A stretch of DNA of 64,000 nt from Natronococcus roseus (lineage in GTDB: Archaea; Halobacteriota; Halobacteria; Halobacteriales; Natrialbaceae), in assembly GCF_043677095.1 (NCBI RefSeq), contig NZ_JBHLJR010000002.1:248001-312000 (forward strand), written 5' to 3'. The notes below the pieces were generated by a model, which saw only the letters and a program-made list of their open reading frames with translations, had not been told where the DNA came from and ran no database searches. Positions within the stretch are counted from its first letter, which is position 1, and each line of letters starts with the position of its first letter. The translations under genes and the position numbers were made by a program. This document shows positions 17,198 to 26,121 of this stretch, piece by piece.

Positions 17198-18421
17198 TCA
17201 GTCCGCCGAACTACTGCTGGCGACGGGCGGTTCCTGCCGTTCGACATTTTCGTCTACGAGTTCCCGGTAGACGTCCGTTGTCTGTCGTACGGTGTCCCGC
17301 CAGGAGTAGCCGTTCAGAATCTTCTCACGACCTCTCTCACCCAGTTCCTCTCGCCTTTCGGGGTTCATGTCGAGGAACTCGTCGAGCGCGTCAGCGAGCT
17401 CTGCGGGCGACTCTGACGGAACGAGCTGGCCGACGTCCTCAACAAGCGGGCGGAGCTGTTTGAGATCCGTCGTCACGACGGGCGTCTCGCAGGCGAGTGC
17501 CTCGAGGACCGTCCGGGGCATCCCCTCGGCGAGACTCGGCAGCGCGAACAGGTCTGCCTCGCCGACGACTGCGGGGATCGCCTCGTTCGGAATCTCACCC
17601 AGGAACTCGACTCGATCGCGGATTCCCTTCTCGCGCGCGAGTGCCTCGAGTTCCTCGCGCTGCGGACCGTCGCCGACAAGGACGAGCTCCCGTTCCGGAT
17701 ACGAGTCGGCGACGCGAGCGAACGCGTCGATCAGGTAATGGGCTCCCTTTCCGGGCTGGAGCCGGCCGACGAACGCGACGTACGGGTCCTCGGTGCTGTT
17801 ATCGACGCTATCCGGTACGAAACCACCGTCGGCTGCCGTCGGCGCGAACTGCTCGCAGTCGATCCCGTTGTGGATCACGTCGATATCGGTGTTGACCCCG
17901 CGGTCGAGCAGTTCGTTCCGATCTCGCTCATGATAACAGAGGATTCTGTCTGCAGACTCGAAGGCGAGTCGGCCGACTGTCGGGAGGTACGTGAGCTGAA
18001 CCCACTTCGAGACGCTCTGGGACATGATACCGTGGTTCGTCAGGACGGTCGGCTTATCACGGAGTTTAGAGGCCAGCGCGGCGACGACACTCGAGAAGTA
18101 GAGATGCGAGTGAATATGAACGACGTCGTACTGTTCCGCCTCCGTGACGAGATCCGAGACGATGCCCGGCGTGATCGTGTTGTTCATCGGCCGGGCGACC
18201 TGTCTATAGCGTTTTACCTTGTAGCCATCGCGGGTCTCACAGCCCGGGAGCGACGAATCGCCGTTATCTGACGTGTAAACGGTGACGTCGTGTCCATCCT
18301 CGGCCTGTAGTCGAGAGAGATGGTGTGCATGGAGCCCTATCCCACCCATCTTCTCTGGATAGAGACTTGGGACGACACGCATTACATTCATTATGTCTGG
18401 TTCCTCATCGAGTAGGGACAT
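17198..18421 (-). CDS. GT4 family glycosyltransferase
   Basis: 407 residues; ATG at 18421, with ATG 18391 as an equally plausible start just before MRVVPSLYPEKMGGIG. GT-B fold. The acceptor half has GGIGLHAHHLSRLQ and VVHIHSHLYFSS. The donor half has FVGRLQPGKGAHYLIDAF, LVLVGDGPQREEL and the ALPSLAEGMPRTVLEALACE retaining-enzyme signature with the E-x7-E pattern. It probably adds a hexose to the lipid-linked glycan. It is close kin to the GT4 at 58410-59540 (shared LYPEK-GGIGLHAH, NTITPG, VHIHSHL, YSWxxTVxQTTD). It is convergent with the dehydrogenase/GT2 operon. Confidence 0.92.
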   Translation of the reverse strand: MSLLDEEPDIMNVMRVVPSLYPEKMGGIGLHAHHLSRLQAEDGHDVTVYTSDNGDSSLPGCETRDGYKVKRYRQVARPMNNTITPGIVSDLVTEAEQYDVVHIHSHLYFSSVVAALASKLRDKPTVLTNHGIMSQSVSKWVQLTYLPTVGRLAFESADRILCYHERDRNELLDRGVNTDIDVIHNGIDCEQFAPTAADGGFVPDSVDNSTEDPYVAFVGRLQPGKGAHYLIDAFARVADSYPERELVLVGDGPQREELEALAREKGIRDRVEFLGEIPNEAIPAVVGEADLFALPSLAEGMPRTVLEALACETPVVTTDLKQLRPLVEDVGQLVPSESPAELADALDEFLDMNPERREELGERGREKILNGYSWRDTVRQTTDVYRELVDENVERQEPPVASSSSAD

Positions 18422-18553
18422 ACATTTTTCGAATGTGGATTTCTCTTGTGAATAATACAGAACTCACCTTGCAATAGCCGGGTCTGTGTAGAGCACTGAG
18501 GACGAACCTTTCGTGTGGCTCAGTGCAAAAAACTCAATACAAAAGTCGATTAC

Positions 18554-21500
18554 CTACAGTAAATCAACGTCATCGAGCTCTGGATCGTAGCCTCCACCGA
18601 GTGCCGGTCGGTTTTCGGCGTTGATCTGGCCCGAGCTCAGCGTGATATCCGGACGACGAATGCTGACGCTGCCGTTGTCGTTTGCCGTAGTCACGTCTTC
18701 GACGGTGAAATTCTCGATGAGCACACCGGATGGGTCCGTGTCACTGGTGTATGTAGCTCGGATCGCTGGTGCATCGACGGGCGGCCCACAGAAGAGGTCG
18801 AGACCGGTGATCTGGCCCCCGTCGGCGTCGCTGTTGATTCTGAAGATGTCGTTCTGGGCGTCACTGCCGTCGATCTCGATTCGTTCAGCAAGCGGTTCGC
18901 CACCCTGGAACCAGAGGCCGGCACCGGGATAGATCTGGTCGGAAGCCGCATCCAAAAGGACCTTACAGTCTCGAGCCTCGTCGGCGGCGCCGATTCGGAG
19001 GGTGCCGTTTCCGCAGTTGACCGCCGTCCCGTGGACGATGAGGTTCTCGCCGTCACTGTTACTCACGTAGAATCCGTTGTCGACGTACTCCTCGACATAA
19101 CACTGCTGCCAGATGTTGATCCCCTCGTGTGGTGGGTCGGCACTGAACCCGATCGAGTGTCCGACTGACGGCTCGTCGGAGTCGGCGATTTCACCATCGG
19201 GGAAGCTGAGGTTGCGAACCATCGAGAGCATCTCCGGATCGCGCGTGTTGATCAGACAGGTGTACCGGCCGCCGCCCTGTGGACCGTGTCGCCAGCGCGA
19301 GCCGACAAGCTCGACGTTGTCGATCAGACAGCGACCGACGTGTGCCGTAATGAATCCGGTGTCTCGCTCCGATTGGTCGGCAATGTCGAGGTCGAAATCC
19401 TGGAGGACAACGTGTTGGGGCGGGTTATCGTCAGCCCAGGTACCGAGTTCGAACGCGACATTGACGCTATGGTTTCGGACCTGGAGAGTCGCTCGTGGCT
19501 CTCCTCTGATTTCAAGGTACTCGATCGGATCGGAGAGAACGAACTCGGTGTTCCAGTTGTATGTCCCCGCCGGCAGGACGAACTCGTGGTTGACCTCGTT
19601 TTGGGCAGTAATATACGCGAGGAGTTCCGCGGCCAAGTCTCCGCTCTCGTCGATCGAAGGTTCTTCGACGACGTCGACGGTCGTGACGTCGAGCGAGCGG
19701 TTCTCGAGGGAGGACGTCAGTCCACTACCTGCCAGCGTCGTTTGAATCTGATCGATGCAGTACCGGTAGCTCTCAGTGAGCGACTCACCGGTATAGATGC
19801 CGTGTGTAACCGAGACTAACTCACTCTCGAGTGGGTAGTCGGTCGCTGCTCGCCCCCGGGTGTAGCTCTCGCCATCGCTGTCACACAGCACCCAACAGAC
19901 GTCATCAGCCTCGAGTTCGACATCGAAGACGAACGTGTCTCCGGGGTTGAAGCCCTCGATTGACTGTTGCCGAAGAACGTTTCCGGAATCGTCCGTCAGA
20001 TATGCCGCCGTAACGTCCGTTTCTCCGGAGAGGCGACACTGCAGACCACGGATGGGCTCCGTTGCCTGAATGCGGACACCGGACCAGTCCGTGAACCCGG
20101 ATTGAGCTTCCTCGTCGCTTCCGAGACTGAGTGTATCCACGTTCGCGTTCGCCTGTACCGTTTGAATTTGATCGATACAGTACCGATAGCTAGTGGTGAG
20201 AGACTCACCGGTGTAGATCCCGTGTGTCGCCGAGAGATAGTCGCTCTCGAGTGGGTAGTCGACGGCTGTGCGGCCCCGAGTATAAGCGTCACCATCCCCG
20301 TCACACAGAATCCAGTAGACCTCGTCAACACCGAGCCCGGTATCGAACATAAACGTCTCACCCGGCTCTAAATCAGCAACTGATTGCTGAGAGAGGATGT
20401 TTCCGGAGTCGTCCGTGAGATAAGCAGTGGTGACGTCGGTTTCGGTAGAGAGCCGACACTGCAGCCCGTGAGCTACTTCCGCGACTTCGACACGAACGCC
20501 GGACCAACTCGTAAACCCTGACTGGCCCTCCGCATCGTTCCCCAGACTCAGTGTATCGACGTCGTCGTGCCCCTGAAGTGTCTCTATTTGGTCGATACAG
20601 TACCGATAACTAGTGGTGTGCGATTCCCCGGTGTAGATCCCGTGTGTTGCGACGAAATTGTTGCTCTCGATTGGATAGTCGGCTTGAGCTCGTCCTCGAG
20701 TGTAGCTCTCACCGTCACTATCACAGAGGACCCAGTACGCTTCACCAGCGGCTAGTACATCATCGAATACGAACGTTCCGCCAGACTCTACGTCAGCAAC
20801 TGACTGTTGAGAGAGAACGTTTCCGGAGTCGTCGGTGAGATAGGCCGTGGTGACGTCGGTCTCGTCGGAGAGTCGACATTGAAGGCCATGAACCGCTTCC
20901 GTGAGTTCGACGCGAACACCGGACCAGCTCGTGAACCCGGACTGGGCCTCGTCGTCCGAACCCAGATTGAGGAGATCCGTTGTACCCGGCGAGTCTGGCG
21001 TCACAAAGTTCGTCTGTTGCGGGACGATTCGATCGACACAGTACCGATAGCTCTCGGTTTGCTGACTGCCACCGTAGATCCCGTGTGTGATATCCAGGGC
21101 GGTACCTTCGATAGGGTAGTCGGCTGCCGCTCGGCCACGAACGTAGCTCCGACCGCGAGCGTCGAAGACGATTCGGTAGGCCTCGCCTGGCTCAAGCGAA
21201 CTCTCGAACGCGAACGTATCGCCTCCGTCAAGTGTCGCGACCGTTTGTCGTTCAAGAACGCTACCACCGTCCGTCGTCAGATATGCCGTCGTGACATCCT
21301 CGGTCTCTGTCGAAAGTCGACACTCAAGTCCGTGGATGGATTCAGTAACCTGGACACGAACGCCGGACCAGTCGTCTAAGCTGTCCCAGGATTGCCCCTC
21401 ATCGTCAGTTCCGAGGTTCAGAGCCTGGCCGGTTGGTTCGTCTACGTCCGGAATCTGAATCTGATCGATACAGTAGCGATAGCCCCCGGTTTCCATATCC

Positions 21501-22282
21501 CCACCGTAAATTCCGTTTGTCGCTATGAGTGAGTCGCTCTCCAGTGGATAGTCTGCTCCAGCACGACCACGAACGTAGCTGTCTCCGTCTGCGTCACACA
21601 GCACCCAGTAGGCCTCGTCAGCGACAAGCCCGGTATCGAACGAGAAGCTCTCTCCGCTTCCGAGATTGGTGATCGACTGCTGGTCGATAACGTCCCCAGA
21701 GTCGTCAGCCAGATACGCCTCGGTGACACCGCTGGTGGCTGCAGACAACCGACAGTCGAACTCCGTGACGTCCGTGGTCGCTTGAATGCGAACCCCGGAT
21801 GGCTGATCTAAGCCGCTCCACGACTGTGACTCCTCGTCGCTTCCCAAGTCAAGTGTCTCACCACCGAACGCCGGACTGATCCGATCGACACAGTAACGAT
21901 AATTACTCGTTGTTAACCCATCGCCGGTGAACACCCCGGTCATCGCGACCAGTGAGTCGCTCTCGATCGGATAGTCAACCGCCGCTCGACCCCGCCCATA
22001 CTCATACCCCCGGGCATCACAGAGGATCCAGTAGGTCTCGTCGGCCTCGAGTTCGGTCTCGAGCGTAAACGTCTCTCCGGGACTGAGCGTCGCGATCGAC
22101 TGTCGCTCGAGGATGTTACCTGACCCGTCAGTCAGGTACGCTGTAAGAGCGCCTGTCGTCCAAGCAGAGAGACGACACTCGAGTCCATTGATGGCCTCGG
22201 TCGTCTCGAACTCGAAACCGGATCGATTGTTCAGGTTCTGCTGATGGTCGTCGTCCGCGAGATCGAGTACTGCTGGGGTCAT
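18554..22282 (-). CDS. six-module repeat protein with C-terminal beta-helix, unknown function
   Basis: 1242 residues. Residues 1-848 are six tandem modules of about 139-146 residues. Each has GLxCRLS, TAYLTDDSGNVL, a Phe-rich strand, YWVLCDSDGESYxRGRAxxDYPLES, THGIYTGES and YRYCIDQI, with three near-invariant Cys (Cys in CRLS, LCD and YRYC). Modules 4-6 are most alike. Residues about 849-1242 form a right-handed parallel beta-helix domain (VLQDFDLDI, NLSFPDGEI, LIVHGTAVNCGNG, LFCGPPVDAPA), as in pectate lyases and tailspike-like proteins. There is no N-terminal signal peptide from ATG 22282, which is odd for such a protein. It may bind or modify a surface polysaccharide. A decayed relative lies at 27060-27424. 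Confidence 0.85.
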   Translation of the reverse strand: MTPAVLDLADDDHQQNLNNRSGFEFETTEAINGLECRLSAWTTGALTAYLTDGSGNILERQSIATLSPGETFTLETELEADETYWILCDARGYEYGRGRAAVDYPIESDSLVAMTGVFTGDGLTTSNYRYCVDRISPAFGGETLDLGSDEESQSWSGLDQPSGVRIQATTDVTEFDCRLSAATSGVTEAYLADDSGDVIDQQSITNLGSGESFSFDTGLVADEAYWVLCDADGDSYVRGRAGADYPLESDSLIATNGIYGGDMETGGYRYCIDQIQIPDVDEPTGQALNLGTDDEGQSWDSLDDWSGVRVQVTESIHGLECRLSTETEDVTTAYLTTDGGSVLERQTVATLDGGDTFAFESSLEPGEAYRIVFDARGRSYVRGRAAADYPIEGTALDITHGIYGGSQQTESYRYCVDRIVPQQTNFVTPDSPGTTDLLNLGSDDEAQSGFTSWSGVRVELTEAVHGLQCRLSDETDVTTAYLTDDSGNVLSQQSVADVESGGTFVFDDVLAAGEAYWVLCDSDGESYTRGRAQADYPIESNNFVATHGIYTGESHTTSYRYCIDQIETLQGHDDVDTLSLGNDAEGQSGFTSWSGVRVEVAEVAHGLQCRLSTETDVTTAYLTDDSGNILSQQSVADLEPGETFMFDTGLGVDEVYWILCDGDGDAYTRGRTAVDYPLESDYLSATHGIYTGESLTTSYRYCIDQIQTVQANANVDTLSLGSDEEAQSGFTDWSGVRIQATEPIRGLQCRLSGETDVTAAYLTDDSGNVLRQQSIEGFNPGDTFVFDVELEADDVCWVLCDSDGESYTRGRAATDYPLESELVSVTHGIYTGESLTESYRYCIDQIQTTLAGSGLTSSLENRSLDVTTVDVVEEPSIDESGDLAAELLAYITAQNEVNHEFVLPAGTYNWNTEFVLSDPIEYLEIRGEPRATLQVRNHSVNVAFELGTWADDNPPQHVVLQDFDLDIADQSERDTGFITAHVGRCLIDNVELVGSRWRHGPQGGGRYTCLINTRDPEMLSMVRNLSFPDGEIADSDEPSVGHSIGFSADPPHEGINIWQQCYVEEYVDNGFYVSNSDGENLIVHGTAVNCGNGTLRIGAADEARDCKVLLDAASDQIYPGAGLWFQGGEPLAERIEIDGSDAQNDIFRINSDADGGQITGLDLFCGPPVDAPAIRATYTSDTDPSGVLIENFTVEDVTTANDNGSVSIRRPDITLSSGQINAENRPALGGGYDPELDDVDLL
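19737..22270 (-). repeat. six tandem coding repeats of about 415-440 bp
   Basis: The YRYC-coding sites recur at about 19757, 20173, 20593, 21032, 21464 and 21886, a period of 416-439 bp. DNA identity is highest among the three copies nearest 19.7-21.0 kb, so duplication or homogenisation there is recent. Confidence 0.85.
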
Positions 22283-22365
22283 CTTTGCATCCCCGTATTC
22301 CTCGTCGCGTTGCTCACGCTACCCGTTCCGTGCCCGTTGTGTTGGGTTTCCGGTCGTCGTCCCAT
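22279..22365 (-). CDS. possible 28-aa upstream ORF overlapping the repeat-protein start
   Basis: ATG at 22365; its TGA stop overlaps the ATG of the repeat protein (ATGA). The peptide starts MGRRPETQHNGHG and is polar. It could couple translation. The same layout occurs upstream of two other glycan-region genes, at 14670 and 53542. It may be chance. Confidence 0.3.
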   Translation of the reverse strand: MGRRPETQHNGHGTGSVSNATRNTGMQR

Positions 22366-22905
22366 GTTGTCTTGTATTAGTGTATTGCTGCTAGATTGAT
22401 TTCTGAAACTATACTATTGTAGCCTTCAGTTATTGAGTTGATCGTCGTTCGGATAGACTATATTACCTGAAGATAGAATGACCCATAATATAAAGCATTT
22501 ATCCTCTACGGAACATAGAAGACTATTTATTCTATTATTTCAACAGTGTGAATGAGAGTAAGGCTGCAGGGCAAGTAGTGGACGGCATCCCATACCGTCC
22601 GGACTCATTATGAATATTGGCGTAGCCTGATTGCTTTCGCGAGACAAGTTTTGCACAAATGCTTCCGCTCTTGCTGGCAAAAAACTTATACTACACACTT
22701 CCATCTATAAAACAGAGATGACGAGAATTGGGGACTGTATTTCGGTTATCGTCGGTTCTTCTGAAGCGCTTTGCTCCGAGCAGAGTTGGTTTGCTCGAAC
22801 AATGACATCTTTTTGGAGGCAAAGCCGCGGTATAACCAGATCTGGTGGCTCTATATCTCTATCCAAGGCTAATTCGTCTGATAACGCACTCATTTGTGGT
22901 TTTCG
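22283..22905. other. divergent intergenic region
   Basis: About 620 bp, clearly more AT-rich than the flanks, between the repeat protein and the asparagine-synthase-like gene. Apart from the short upstream ORF it shows no recognisable gene; a plus-strand frame at 22631-22909 has no family features. It probably holds both promoters. Confidence 0.5.
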
Positions 22906-24798
22906 ATGACGATAGCACATGGTGTGGTTTCTATCGACGGATCACTGAAGAAGGGGATATTCGAGGAATGGCTTCCTGGGACTCAATTACTGCGGTACAC
23001 GACCGACGACGTTGCAGTTGCAACTTCTCAAAGGAACGATCAGCCGACAACTGCCGGAACTGACTCGGTCCGGTGCTGGCTCATCGGCGAGGTCTACGGT
23101 CGCAGTGTCACCGGACGCGACGGTTCGGAGGCCTACAGGGCCAGACCCGACCACCTCACCTCCGCAGAGTTCTGTCTGTCCCTCTATGAACAGTCGGGCT
23201 TCGAGTTCCTCGAGGAACTCAACGGGAACTATACGTTGTTACTCTACGATGAGACTCGCCAACGTTTTGCCATCTGTACCGATCGGTTCGGGACGGTCCC
23301 CATCTACTGGACGCAGACCGACGACGGTGCCATTGTTTTCTCGACGAACATCCAGTACCTTCCGTTCCATCCGGCAGTCGATACCGCGTATCATCCGGCC
23401 TATCTTCACGAGTATCTCGCGTTCCGATGTACGTTCGGCGTCAAAACACCGCTCGAGGGAGTCGAGAAGTTCGAACCGGGAACGATCACCTCAGTCGTGC
23501 TCGACGAGCGTTCGATCCGGACCGACCAGTACTGGCGTCCCCACTACCAGCCGCGTGCGGAGCCCTTCGAGTGGTTTGTCGAGGAGTTCGCCGCTCGGTT
23601 CCAGACGGTGATCAACGACTGGGTACGAGACGACCACAAGTACGGCGTGTTGTTGTCGGGGGGACGGGATTCGCGGCTCATCCTGGCGGCTCTCGACGAT
23701 GCGACCGCGTTCCATATGAACGACTGGATCAATCGTGAGGCCCGGACTGCGATTCAGATCGCCCTCCAGGCCGGTGCTGAGTTCCATCTGCTTGAACGCG
23801 GCGCGGCCTACCGGATCCAGGCACTCAAGCGCAACCGGTGGGCCGATTCGTTCAACGGCTGGTTCAGTCAGCCCTATACGAGTGGGTTTGAAGCTGAGAT
23901 CACTGAGCGCGTGGATGGTCTGTTCTCGGGGCTGTACAGCGACTCGTTGTTCAGCGGCTACAGCGTCCCATCGCCGAGGGTGTCACTTGGACCGCTGGGT
24001 TCGATGGCGGTCCCGATCGAGCGTTCGATCGATACGATCGGCGAGTACATCGACCTGCTGCTCGAGCGGGCCCACGACAACCTCGACATGCCGACCGATC
24101 TCCGGACGATCCTCGAGTCGAACATCTACCGTGACGGTGACCGAATCATCCACCACGGGGTCACCTACGAGTCGCTCGAGGACCTGGTCTACTACGGGAG
24201 CTGTTACCCGCTCTCGAACGACGACGATATGCGGGTTCACAGCGATCTTCGGCGGATGCTCCCGTACCGGTCGCCGTTTCTCGACAACCGGTTGTTGGAC
24301 CTCTCGCTGTCGATGCCGCCCCGATACCGGCTCCAGCGAGATCTCGTTGGCCAGGCGGTCGCTCGGCTTGACCCATCTCTCGCGGCGATCCCTCATGCCA
24401 GTACCGGAGTGGCACTCTCGCGGCCGTTTCCGATCCAGTATATCGGCGAACACCTCTTAGAGCTCTGGCAGAAGCATCTGTCCACCCGATCGCCACCGGA
24501 ACCGTATATGACCGACGGTCCGTGGCTGGACGATGTTGAACTGCTTCGCTCGTTCGAGTTCCCGACCGAAGTGCTCAGCAAGTACGGGCGGTTGGCCGAC
24601 GCCTCTCCTGGCCCGGACGCGAACGCGATCCACGAGCTGTACCGGGATCACTGCAACGGAGAGAACTATATCGGTGAACTCTACACGCTGTTGACGGTGT
24701 TGACGATGCCGGTGACCGAACAGCTTCTTGATGGTGAAGCGAACTCAAACCCCACCGGGGTTCGTCGTCCGCGGACAGTAGTAGACGAGGATGACTGA
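22906..24798 (+). CDS. asparagine-synthase-like protein without the glutaminase Cys
   Basis: 630 residues from ATG 22906 (a TTG at 22894 is in frame). The N-terminal part (1-190) has the Ntn-type glutaminase fold: LNGNYTLLLYDETRQRFAIC, DRFGTVPIYW. It begins MTIAHG, so the Cys2 nucleophile of class II amidotransferases is absent. The C-terminal ATP-pyrophosphatase domain has the complete P-loop LLSGGRDSRLILAAL at about 248. It could use free ammonia or a different nucleophile, or adenylate a carboxylate without amidation. WbpS-like relatives in polysaccharide clusters amidate uronic acids. The dehydrogenase at 14750 would provide such an acid. This role is an inference. Confidence 0.85.
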   Translation: MTIAHGVVSIDGSLKKGIFEEWLPGTQLLRYTTDDVAVATSQRNDQPTTAGTDSVRCWLIGEVYGRSVTGRDGSEAYRARPDHLTSAEFCLSLYEQSGFEFLEELNGNYTLLLYDETRQRFAICTDRFGTVPIYWTQTDDGAIVFSTNIQYLPFHPAVDTAYHPAYLHEYLAFRCTFGVKTPLEGVEKFEPGTITSVVLDERSIRTDQYWRPHYQPRAEPFEWFVEEFAARFQTVINDWVRDDHKYGVLLSGGRDSRLILAALDDATAFHMNDWINREARTAIQIALQAGAEFHLLERGAAYRIQALKRNRWADSFNGWFSQPYTSGFEAEITERVDGLFSGLYSDSLFSGYSVPSPRVSLGPLGSMAVPIERSIDTIGEYIDLLLERAHDNLDMPTDLRTILESNIYRDGDRIIHHGVTYESLEDLVYYGSCYPLSNDDDMRVHSDLRRMLPYRSPFLDNRLLDLSLSMPPRYRLQRDLVGQAVARLDPSLAAIPHASTGVALSRPFPIQYIGEHLLELWQKHLSTRSPPEPYMTDGPWLDDVELLRSFEFPTEVLSKYGRLADASPGPDANAIHELYRDHCNGENYIGELYTLLTVLTMPVTEQLLDGEANSNPTGVRRPRTVVDEDD

Positions 24799-25166
24799 GA
24801 AGCGTCTACGACCGGTATCGGTGGTAGCCGGTCTCCCCGTTGGACATCACGATCCATAGTCGGTCTCTACTTCGAAATGGTAGTTCCCGCTGTCACTACA
24901 CCGCTTTCTCAGTTCTGAGCAGGCTCCGCTGGCAGGCCCGACAGCCGGGATCTGCCACTCGTCTGTCGGAGGATCCGCTGGCTGCTGCCACGGGACGCTG
25001 GGAGCAGCAAGGCCACACTGAGGACAGGTCGCGACGCTGAGGTATGACCGAGAGCGAGAATTCCCTCAACAGGAACCTGTATTGAGGACGCTCTGAGCTA
25101 ACCGAGGCACAGAGTGATTTCAATCTTATTGAATAGATTTATTAATCAAAGGAAACATATACAAGT
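24799..25166. other. intergenic, promoter of the acidic lipoprotein
   Basis: About 370 bp. A minus-strand stretch around 24850-25025 reads like protein in two frames, but no family is recognisable and it is broken by stops. The last 40 bp carry the TATA box of the next gene. Confidence 0.45.
25137..25146 (+). promoter_or_regulatory. TATA box of the acidic lipoprotein gene
   Basis: ATTTATTAAT centred about 26 nt upstream of ATG 25167, the spacing of a leaderless archaeal promoter. Confidence 0.55.
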
Positions 25167-25943
25167 ATGAACAGACGGCTTTTCACGAAAGTCACAGGTG
25201 TCTCGGTAGTCGGGGTCCTTGCCGGTTGTACATCTCCCGACGACGATGAGTCGGATGATACTGACGACGGGGCAACAACCGAGGCCGACGATGAGCCAGC
25301 CGACGGCAACGGTGACGAACCGGTCGATGACGAACCCGAAGAGACGGACGACGTCGGTGATGAGGATCCTGCCGATGACGATACCGATGAGGAAGCGGAT
25401 GACGACGCCGATGATGAGGACCCAACTGACGACGATACGGGCGAGGAAGCGGGTGAAGACGCTGATGATGAGGAACCAGTCGACGACGATACCGATGAGG
25501 AAGCAGACGAGGAGACCGACGACGAGGAACCTGCGGATGAAGACGCTGATGAGGAATCTGAAGACGGGGAGGCCGACGAGACGGATGAGGACGACACCGA
25601 TGACGACCCGTCAGAGCCGGACGAACTGGATGCAGAGCTCGTGCTCGATGACGAGCTAGAGGATCTGCTCGAGGTCGACCACGAGTTCGTTTGGGAGTCC
25701 TCCGAGGGCTCACACCTCTGTAACATCAACGTCGAGATGGACAATACGTCGGCAACTGCCGAACTCTACTACGAGGGGGTTGGGATGATCACCGATGCCG
25801 ATGAAAATCATCTCTCTAGTGACGCTGCACGGTTCAGCCTTGATCCGGAGAGCAGTTCCGAGCACAGTTTCTCGCTCGATCAGTGTGCTGAGACGGCTGC
25901 ATATCGTGTCGAGTTCGAAGCCGACCAGATCGTCGAGGAGTGA
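25167..25943 (+). CDS. acidic-repeat lipoprotein, unknown function
   Basis: 258 residues. MNRRLFTKVTGVSVVGVLAG-C is a twin-arginine lipoprotein signal, Cys21 being the anchor. Residues 25-150 consist of near-repeats of DDDTDEEADDDADDEDP and the like, about 60 percent acidic. The DNA shows a 54-63 bp tandem repetition that could vary in number by slippage. Residues 155-258 form a small beta-rich domain with two Cys (SHLCNINVEM and SLDQCAETAA), perhaps disulfide-bonded. The layout is a lipid anchor, long charged spacer and extracellular domain. The leaderless promoter at 25137 supports this start. Confidence 0.8.
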   Translation: MNRRLFTKVTGVSVVGVLAGCTSPDDDESDDTDDGATTEADDEPADGNGDEPVDDEPEETDDVGDEDPADDDTDEEADDDADDEDPTDDDTGEEAGEDADDEEPVDDDTDEEADEETDDEEPADEDADEESEDGEADETDEDDTDDDPSEPDELDAELVLDDELEDLLEVDHEFVWESSEGSHLCNINVEMDNTSATAELYYEGVGMITDADENHLSSDAARFSLDPESSSEHSFSLDQCAETAAYRVEFEADQIVEE

Positions 25944-26093
25944 GTCAGGGAGGACAGACCGGCCGATAACCCGCGTATAGGACCTTCTTTTGGGAAGGCT
26001 ACAGTGTTCCCGGTCGACGACGTTCCGAGTTGGTGAGATGTGTGTCTTGGTACCTCACATATAGTTCTTACTCACTGTATGAATTGTACTAAT

Positions 26094-26101
26094 TTTATAT
26101 A
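26094..26101 (+). promoter_or_regulatory. TATA box of the M14-like hydrolase gene
   Basis: TTTATATA 26 nt upstream of ATG 26122. It favours that start over the in-frame ATG at 26131. Confidence 0.6.
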
Positions 26102-26121
26102 CTATAGTCAATTTTTCTTGG

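Noticed and set aside
22631..22909. Plus-strand frame upstream of the asparagine-synthase-like gene
   Set aside because: Composition and absence of any motif suggest chance in an AT-rich intergenic region.
24850..25025. Minus-strand protein-like stretch with several Cys
   Set aside because: Interrupted by stops and without a family match; at most an unidentifiable remnant.
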